Below the pieces are notes generated by a model. It saw only the letters and a list, made by a program, of their open reading frames with translations, made no database searches and had not been told where the DNA came from. The position numbers and the translations under genes are program-made. 9,151 bases of DNA, from positions 1 through 9,151 of the forward strand of contig CALUZE010000045.1 in NCBI GenBank assembly GCA_944325235.1, in the 5' to 3' direction. This DNA comes from an uncultured Elusimicrobiales bacterium. Lineage in GTDB: Bacteria; Elusimicrobiota; Elusimicrobia; Elusimicrobiales; Elusimicrobiaceae. This document shows positions 5,502 through 9,151 of the stretch, in pieces (the first letter of the stretch is position 1; every line of letters starts with the position of its first letter).

Positions 5502-6419
5502 ATGAACAACATCATCAAAGCCGCACTCGCCAGCACAGTTTGCATACTCTCGGCGGCTGTCACCGTCCAAGCCCAATCGTCGCGCGTTATCGTTAAAGGC
5601 GCCCAAGCCGTTGCCGGGAAAGAAATTGCCGCCAAAGCCATCACCGGCCCGCTGCACTCCAAATTTTGGTACGGTGCAGGCTTTTCCCAAACGCTTGCTT
5701 CCGCCACATCTTCCCGCAGGCCGACGGCGGCTATCACCAGAAGGGCGCGCGTGCCGCAGGCCGTCACAAGGACGCCGGTGAAAATTTCCTCCAGCCAGAT
5801 GCAAGAAGCCGTTGAGCGCAGCCGTGTAAACCGCGCCAAACGCGAACGCGCCCTGTTGGTAGCGGACGTATTATGGAAACGGGACGCTTTGCTGAGCGGA
5901 TACTACTTGCCGGAAAACTTTTTGGAAGGGTTCTTCTTCAGAAGAATTTATCCGTATCAGTCCAAACCGACCTACACTCCGGACAAAGATTCCGACCAAT
6001 ACCTCTACCGCGGGATGCTCATCACGCCGGAAGAATTAGCCACCATTTTGCGTGTAGGTTTTTCGCCCAAAACGGCTACCTGGAACGCCGGCACCGGCGG
6101 GAGAAATGCGGTCAGTCTGTCTTCTTCCATCGCCGAAGCGACGCACTACATCTTCCAGAGCGGAGCGAAAAAAGACGGCATCGGCATTGTGTTCAAAGTG
6201 CGCCGCCACCCGTATATGGAATTAGGAAAAGATCCGGAGTTGAACCGCACGAAAACCATTTACTATTCCTTTCAAGACATCCCGGCTTCGGACATTGCAG
6301 ATGTGTACGTGTTTGGCGAATACGGTTTGGAATTTTTAAACGCCATTCTGCAAAAAGCCAAAGACGGCACAATCAAACCCAACACATGGACCAACCAGTT
6401 CAACGGAATGCTGCGCTGA
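5502..6419 (+). CDS. Exported ADP-ribosyltransferase-like protein
   Basis: A 305-residue protein with a Sec signal peptide (cleavage near VQA, residue 24) and a basic Ala/Arg/Ser-rich spacer (25 to about 120). Its C-terminal domain (about 165-280) has the layout of R-S-E ADP-ribosyltransferases of the cholera/pertussis toxin type: LYRG with Arg170 and then TPEEL..ILRVGFSP; a strand with Ser motif AVSLSSS (203-209) and A..THY; and IPASDIADVYVFG (260-272), like IPYSQIYGWY of cholera toxin. The catalytic Glu normally expected a few residues before this IP motif is not evident (KTIYYSFQD stands there). The protein may therefore be inactive, use another acid such as Glu273, or belong to a different related family. 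Start ATG 5502 follows AAAGGA by 10 nt. No partner gene is adjacent. The fold call is by motif only. Confidence 0.5.
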   Translation: MNNIIKAALASTVCILSAAVTVQAQSSRVIVKGAQAVAGKEIAAKAITGPLHSKFWYGAGFSQTLASATSSRRPTAAITRRARVPQAVTRTPVKISSSQMQEAVERSRVNRAKRERALLVADVLWKRDALLSGYYLPENFLEGFFFRRIYPYQSKPTYTPDKDSDQYLYRGMLITPEELATILRVGFSPKTATWNAGTGGRNAVSLSSSIAEATHYIFQSGAKKDGIGIVFKVRRHPYMELGKDPELNRTKTIYYSFQDIPASDIADVYVFGEYGLEFLNAILQKAKDGTIKPNTWTNQFNGMLR

Positions 6420-6440
6420 CCCGCACAGGTATTCAGGCAT

Positions 6441-6471
6441 AAAAAAGCCCGCTTTTGCAAGCGGGTTTTTT
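6441..6471. terminator. Bidirectional terminator
   Basis: A 7-bp GC-rich stem (6448-6454 with 6459-6465, loop ttgc) is extended by G-U and A-T pairs into six A on the left and six T on the right, so both strands give a hairpin plus U-run. It sits between the converging ART-like gene (+) and the beta-barrel gene (-) and serves both. Confidence 0.93.
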
Positions 6472-6486
6472 AACGGGAAAATCAGG

Positions 6487-7377
6487 TTATTCGGCGGGGA
6501 CTTCTTCGGCCGCTTTAAACAAGTGGCTAAACGAAAGCGAAACCCCTACATAAACGTTTTCGCCGCGTTTGCCAAAGTATTTGGCCTGGGCCGTGTAGTA
6601 GCTGATAAACGGCGCCAAATACAGGTTTTTATACAGCTGCACTTCCAGACGGGCGTCAGCGGAAAACTCATAATCCAGGTCCGTCTGCACATGTTCGGAT
6701 TCGTTTAAATAATCGCGGAACATCATGGCGTATTTGGCCGTCACGCCTTCACGCACGGGCTGTTCAATCTTAAATCCGGCCTCCCACGCCAACTTGTTGG
6801 AAGTGGGGGAATACGTATAATCCCGCTCGCCCACCACCGCGGCAAACAGACTTTTTAAGTATTTGCCTTCAAACAGTTTTACACCCGCCGTGGCGCGCAA
6901 AATGCGTTTGCGCGGGGCGTCTTCGGGCTTGGTAAATTCGGTTTCGTAACCGAGGTTGGCAAACGGACCGATTTCAAACCCGCCCAACAGGTTGGGCACG
7001 TTCCACAAGCGTTGCGTATAGCCGGTGGTAAACAGAATTTGGTCGGCGTTTTCGTTTACGATGGTTTCGTCGTCCACGGGGCGGATTTTCGTGCGGCCGT
7101 AATCCAGCAGCAGTTCGTTGCTCCACAAGTAGTGCTTGGCGTGATAATTGCCCGCGGCATTAAGCATACCGCGCACGGCCGTTTGGGAATCCGCCGTCAG
7201 CCTCGCCTGGGAAAAGTCCTGATAGGCTTCGGCATTTTTTACTTCGGTGGAAGTAAAATCAAACGCCAGTTTGGAAAGGTTCACTTCCCAGCCGCGTTTG
7301 GTTCCTTCTGCCCGGGCCGGCACAGCGGCCGCCGCCAAACAGGCAAAAGCACACAACAACATTAGGGTATGTTTCAC
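6487..7377 (-). CDS. Predicted outer-membrane beta-barrel protein, unknown role
   Basis: A 296-residue exported protein with a Sec signal peptide (residues 1-23, cleavage after ARA). The mature part is made of alternating polar/hydrophobic strands rich in Tyr, Phe and Trp with short turns, for example GFEIGPFANLGYETEF and LYLAPFISYYTAQAKYFG, ending NVYVGVSLSFSHLF plus a short acidic tail. This is typical of small outer-membrane barrels such as DUF481- or DUF3078-type proteins, but I cannot assign a family. The start is GTG at 7377 with GGAG 7 nt upstream. The GTG overlaps the TGA of the upstream AlaX-like gene in a GTGA, so translation is probably coupled and the two share the promoter at 7860-7888. 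Confidence 0.75.
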   Translation of the reverse strand: MKHTLMLLCAFACLAAAAVPARAEGTKRGWEVNLSKLAFDFTSTEVKNAEAYQDFSQARLTADSQTAVRGMLNAAGNYHAKHYLWSNELLLDYGRTKIRPVDDETIVNENADQILFTTGYTQRLWNVPNLLGGFEIGPFANLGYETEFTKPEDAPRKRILRATAGVKLFEGKYLKSLFAAVVGERDYTYSPTSNKLAWEAGFKIEQPVREGVTAKYAMMFRDYLNESEHVQTDLDYEFSADARLEVQLYKNLYLAPFISYYTAQAKYFGKRGENVYVGVSLSFSHLFKAAEEVPAE

Positions 7378-7853
7378 AAGGTATCTCCGGAGGGATTTTC
7401 CAGCTTAAACCGAACCCGCAGGCGCCCGTTTTGATAGTCCCAGCTAATCAGCTTAAACCGGCCGATTTCGCGCGTGTTTTGCACGTGTTTGCCGATGCAC
7501 GGGCACACGTCATACGTGCCCACACGCACCAGGCGCACCGTATCCCCGGCGGAAGGGGGGAGGGAGGACAAATCCACGCTTTTTTCCGCCACGTCGCGCG
7601 GGAGTTCTTCCGCCGTTACGGGCAGCTGGCGCGAAATGACGTCGTTGACCATATCTTCCACTTCGCGCAGTTGTTCTTCGGTCGGCGCGGAAGGCAAAAA
7701 ATAATCGCACTTGGATTTATTTTTTTCAATATGGTTGGTTTTGCTGCGTGCACAGCCAAACAGACGCACCATCGTTTGGTTCAAAATATGCTCGGCCGTG
7801 TGCATCGGGGCAAAATAATCTTTTTTGGGTTCCAGCGAAGAATCGGTATTCAT
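7374..7853 (-). CDS. AlaX-type alanyl-tRNA editing hydrolase
   Basis: A 159-residue stand-alone relative of the AlaRS/ThrRS second additional (editing) domain, which in the cytosol hydrolyses mischarged tRNA(Ala) such as Ser-tRNA(Ala). The zinc-binding pattern is complete: HxxxH at His18/His22 (MHTAEH) and CxxxH at Cys119/His123 (CPCIGKH), followed by VQNTREIG, close to the CxxxHxxNTGEIG motif of AlaRS. The start chosen is ATG at 7853. The frame extends upstream to 7949, but that part covers the promoter and lacks homology. There is no Shine-Dalgarno; the -10 box ends 6 nt before the ATG, suggesting a leaderless mRNA. It overlaps the following barrel gene by 4 nt, an odd functional pairing. 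Confidence 0.87.
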   Translation of the reverse strand: MNTDSSLEPKKDYFAPMHTAEHILNQTMVRLFGCARSKTNHIEKNKSKCDYFLPSAPTEEQLREVEDMVNDVISRQLPVTAEELPRDVAEKSVDLSSLPPSAGDTVRLVRVGTYDVCPCIGKHVQNTREIGRFKLISWDYQNGRLRVRFKLENPSGDTL

Positions 7854-7859
7854 GGGTAT

Positions 7860-7888
7860 ATTGTAGCGGATTTCAAGGTGTATTTCAA
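7860..7888 (-). promoter_or_regulatory. Promoter of the AlaX/barrel operon
   Basis: On the minus strand TTGAAA (7888-7883), a 17-bp spacer and TACAAT (7865-7860) form a good sigma-70-type promoter. The -10 box ends 6 nt before ATG 7853, so the transcript likely begins at or next to the start codon. Confidence 0.8.
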
Positions 7889-7942
7889 TTTTGGGCCCGG
7901 CACCCCGATAGACGGGAAAATGCCCCGTTTTGCGCCCACCCG

Positions 7943-7971
7943 ATGACAACGCGCTCCAAAAATAATAAAAT
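7943..7971 (+). promoter_or_regulatory. Pyruvate kinase promoter
   Basis: ATGACA (7943-7948; five of six match TTGACA), a 17-bp spacer and TAAAAT (7966-7971) form a good promoter. The expected start near 7978 gives a leader of about 68 nt before ATG 8046. It is divergent from, and about 55 bp away from, the AlaX promoter. The region between them holds no gene. Confidence 0.75.
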
Positions 7972-8045
7972 ATATAGCGGAAGGGACAAGCCTTTCTGTG
8001 TGCCCCTTACTTTAGAAGTTAAGATTGAGGAAGAATACATATATT

Positions 8046-9151
8046 ATGCCTAAGAATACAGACTTTTGTAAAATCGTCGCGACCATCGGTCCCGACACCA
8101 GCAACGAAAAAGCTATTGAACAATTAGTTTTGGCCGGGGTGTCCGTGTTCCGCTGCAACTGCAGCCACGGTTCTTTGCCTGAATACCAGGAAAGAGTCAC
8201 CAACATCCGCAAGATGGAAAAGAAATACAACTGCACCCTGGGTATCTTATTTGACTTGCAAGGCCCCAAACTCCGCATCGGCACTTTTAAAGACTACCGC
8301 ATTCACTTGAAGGAAGGGGACAAATTCCACCTGGATATGAACCCGGAACCCGGCGACCAGACCCGCGTGTGCTTGCCGCACAAAGAAATCTTCGCGGCGA
8401 TGAAACCCGGTTTGGAACTGTTGCTTAACGACGGCGTTGTACGCCTGCGTGTAGACGCCAACACGGCCGACACCGCGGACTGCACGGTAATTGCCGGCGG
8501 CGAACTGTCCAACAAAAAAGGCGTCAACGTGCCCGGCGTAAAACTGCCGCTCTCCGCGCTGACCGCCAAAGACAAAGAAGATTTGAAAATCGCCGAAATG
8601 CTGGGCGCGGACTTCATCGGTCTGTCCTTTGTACAGGAACCGGAAGACATCATTGAGCTGCGCAGCTTGATGAAATCCAAAGCGCACATCATCGCCAAGA
8701 TTGAAAAACCCTCCGCCATTGAACACCTGCGCGAAATCATTGACTTGACGGATGTCATCATGGTAGCCCGCGGCGACCTGGGTGTGGAAACCAGCCCGGA
8801 ACTCGTCCCGGTATTGCAGAAAAAGATTGTTTCCGGCTGCCGCAAAGCGGGCAAACCGGTCATCGTGGCGACGCAGATGTTGGAATCTATGATTCACAAC
8901 GTAATGCCCACCCGCGCGGAAGCGTCCGACGTGGCCACCGCTGTATACGACGGCGTGGACGCGGTAATGCTCTCGGCCGAAACCGCCCAGGGCGACCACC
9001 CCTACGAAGCCGTAGCCACTATGCGCCGCATCATTGAAACCGTGGAAAAAGACCACCGCTACCGCAAAGGCCTTTCTACCCTGGAACGCAAAAACGATTC
9101 CACCAAAGAAGGTGCCATCACCTCTGCGGCCGGCATCGTGGCCACCAACCT
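8046..9151 (+). CDS. pyk: Pyruvate kinase, 3' end outside the window
   Basis: The first 368 codons of pyruvate kinase, which makes pyruvate and ATP from phosphoenolpyruvate and ADP at the end of glycolysis. Seen are N-terminal CKIVATIGP (8-16), the substrate loop FRCNCSHG (35-42; the usual R, N, S and H are present but Cys flanks the Asn), IAKIEK with catalytic Lys218 and metal ligand Glu220, ARGDLGVE with Asp244, and the MLESMI...PTRAEASDVA helix region. Spacing matches full-length enzymes with an intact B domain, so about 100 residues of the regulatory C domain lie beyond 9151. ATG 8046 follows GAGGA (8027-8031) by 14 nt, a rather long gap. Confidence 0.96.
   Translation, partial: MPKNTDFCKIVATIGPDTSNEKAIEQLVLAGVSVFRCNCSHGSLPEYQERVTNIRKMEKKYNCTLGILFDLQGPKLRIGTFKDYRIHLKEGDKFHLDMNPEPGDQTRVCLPHKEIFAAMKPGLELLLNDGVVRLRVDANTADTADCTVIAGGELSNKKGVNVPGVKLPLSALTAKDKEDLKIAEMLGADFIGLSFVQEPEDIIELRSLMKSKAHIIAKIEKPSAIEHLREIIDLTDVIMVARGDLGVETSPELVPVLQKKIVSGCRKAGKPVIVATQMLESMIHNVMPTRAEASDVATAVYDGVDAVMLSAETAQGDHPYEAVATMRRIIETVEKDHRYRKGLSTLERKNDSTKEGAITSAAGIVATN

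Noticed and set aside
7854..7949. Upstream extension of the AlaX-like frame to 7949
   Set aside because: It would place the good TTGAAA/TACAAT promoter inside the coding region, and it has no similarity to the family.
8247..9056. 269-codon open frame on the minus strand opposite pyruvate kinase
   Set aside because: Same kind of shadow: low-complexity product, antisense to a clear enzyme gene.

Overview
The window comes from a diderm (Gram-negative type) bacterium of intermediate GC. It carries a lipoprotein, three or more Sec signal peptides, a periplasmic SIMPL protein and a probable outer-membrane beta-barrel. The mix of signal-peptide proteins, a lipocalin-like lipoprotein of a type I associate with gut Bacteroidales, and many short AT-rich promoters would fit a host-associated lineage such as Elusimicrobiota. 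That placement is an inference from style, not a phylogenetic result.

Layout. 1-112: edge of an upstream unit and its terminator. 113-1396: an exported chymotrypsin-fold (PA clan) protease with a cysteine nucleophile, in an arrangement like potyvirus NIa/TEV and picornavirus 3C proteases. 1466-2090: a decayed tandem paralogue without its N-terminal half and with a frameshift, but still carrying the Cys box. 2135-2626: a YbaK/ProX-type tRNA-editing deacylase. 2715-3728: GAPDH, followed by a textbook UUCG terminator. 3867-4956: a two-gene unit (SIMPL protein, lipocalin-like lipoprotein). 4957-5501: a gene-poor stretch with a strong promoter, a structured about 238-nt transcript ending in a terminator, a 48-codon small gene starting just after that terminator, and a second terminator. 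5502-6419: an exported protein with ADP-ribosyltransferase-like motifs. 6441-6471: a bidirectional terminator. 7853-6487 (minus strand): an AlaX-type alanyl-tRNA editing protein overlapping by 4 nt a predicted outer-membrane barrel gene. 8046-9151: a divergent pyruvate kinase, cut by the window edge.

How it fits together. The housekeeping content is lower glycolysis (GAPDH, pyruvate kinase) and translation quality control (two stand-alone tRNA deacylases). Around it sit envelope or exported proteins of unclear role. No tRNA, rRNA, CRISPR array, insertion sequence or attachment site is visible. The points most worth follow-up are the bacterial 3C/NIa-like cysteine protease and its remnant copy, the leader/terminator/small-gene stretch at 4970-5502, the ADP-ribosyltransferase-like protein that lacks an obvious catalytic Glu, and a recurring promoter geometry in which the -10 box ends exactly 6 nt before an ATG, which suggests leaderless mRNAs.
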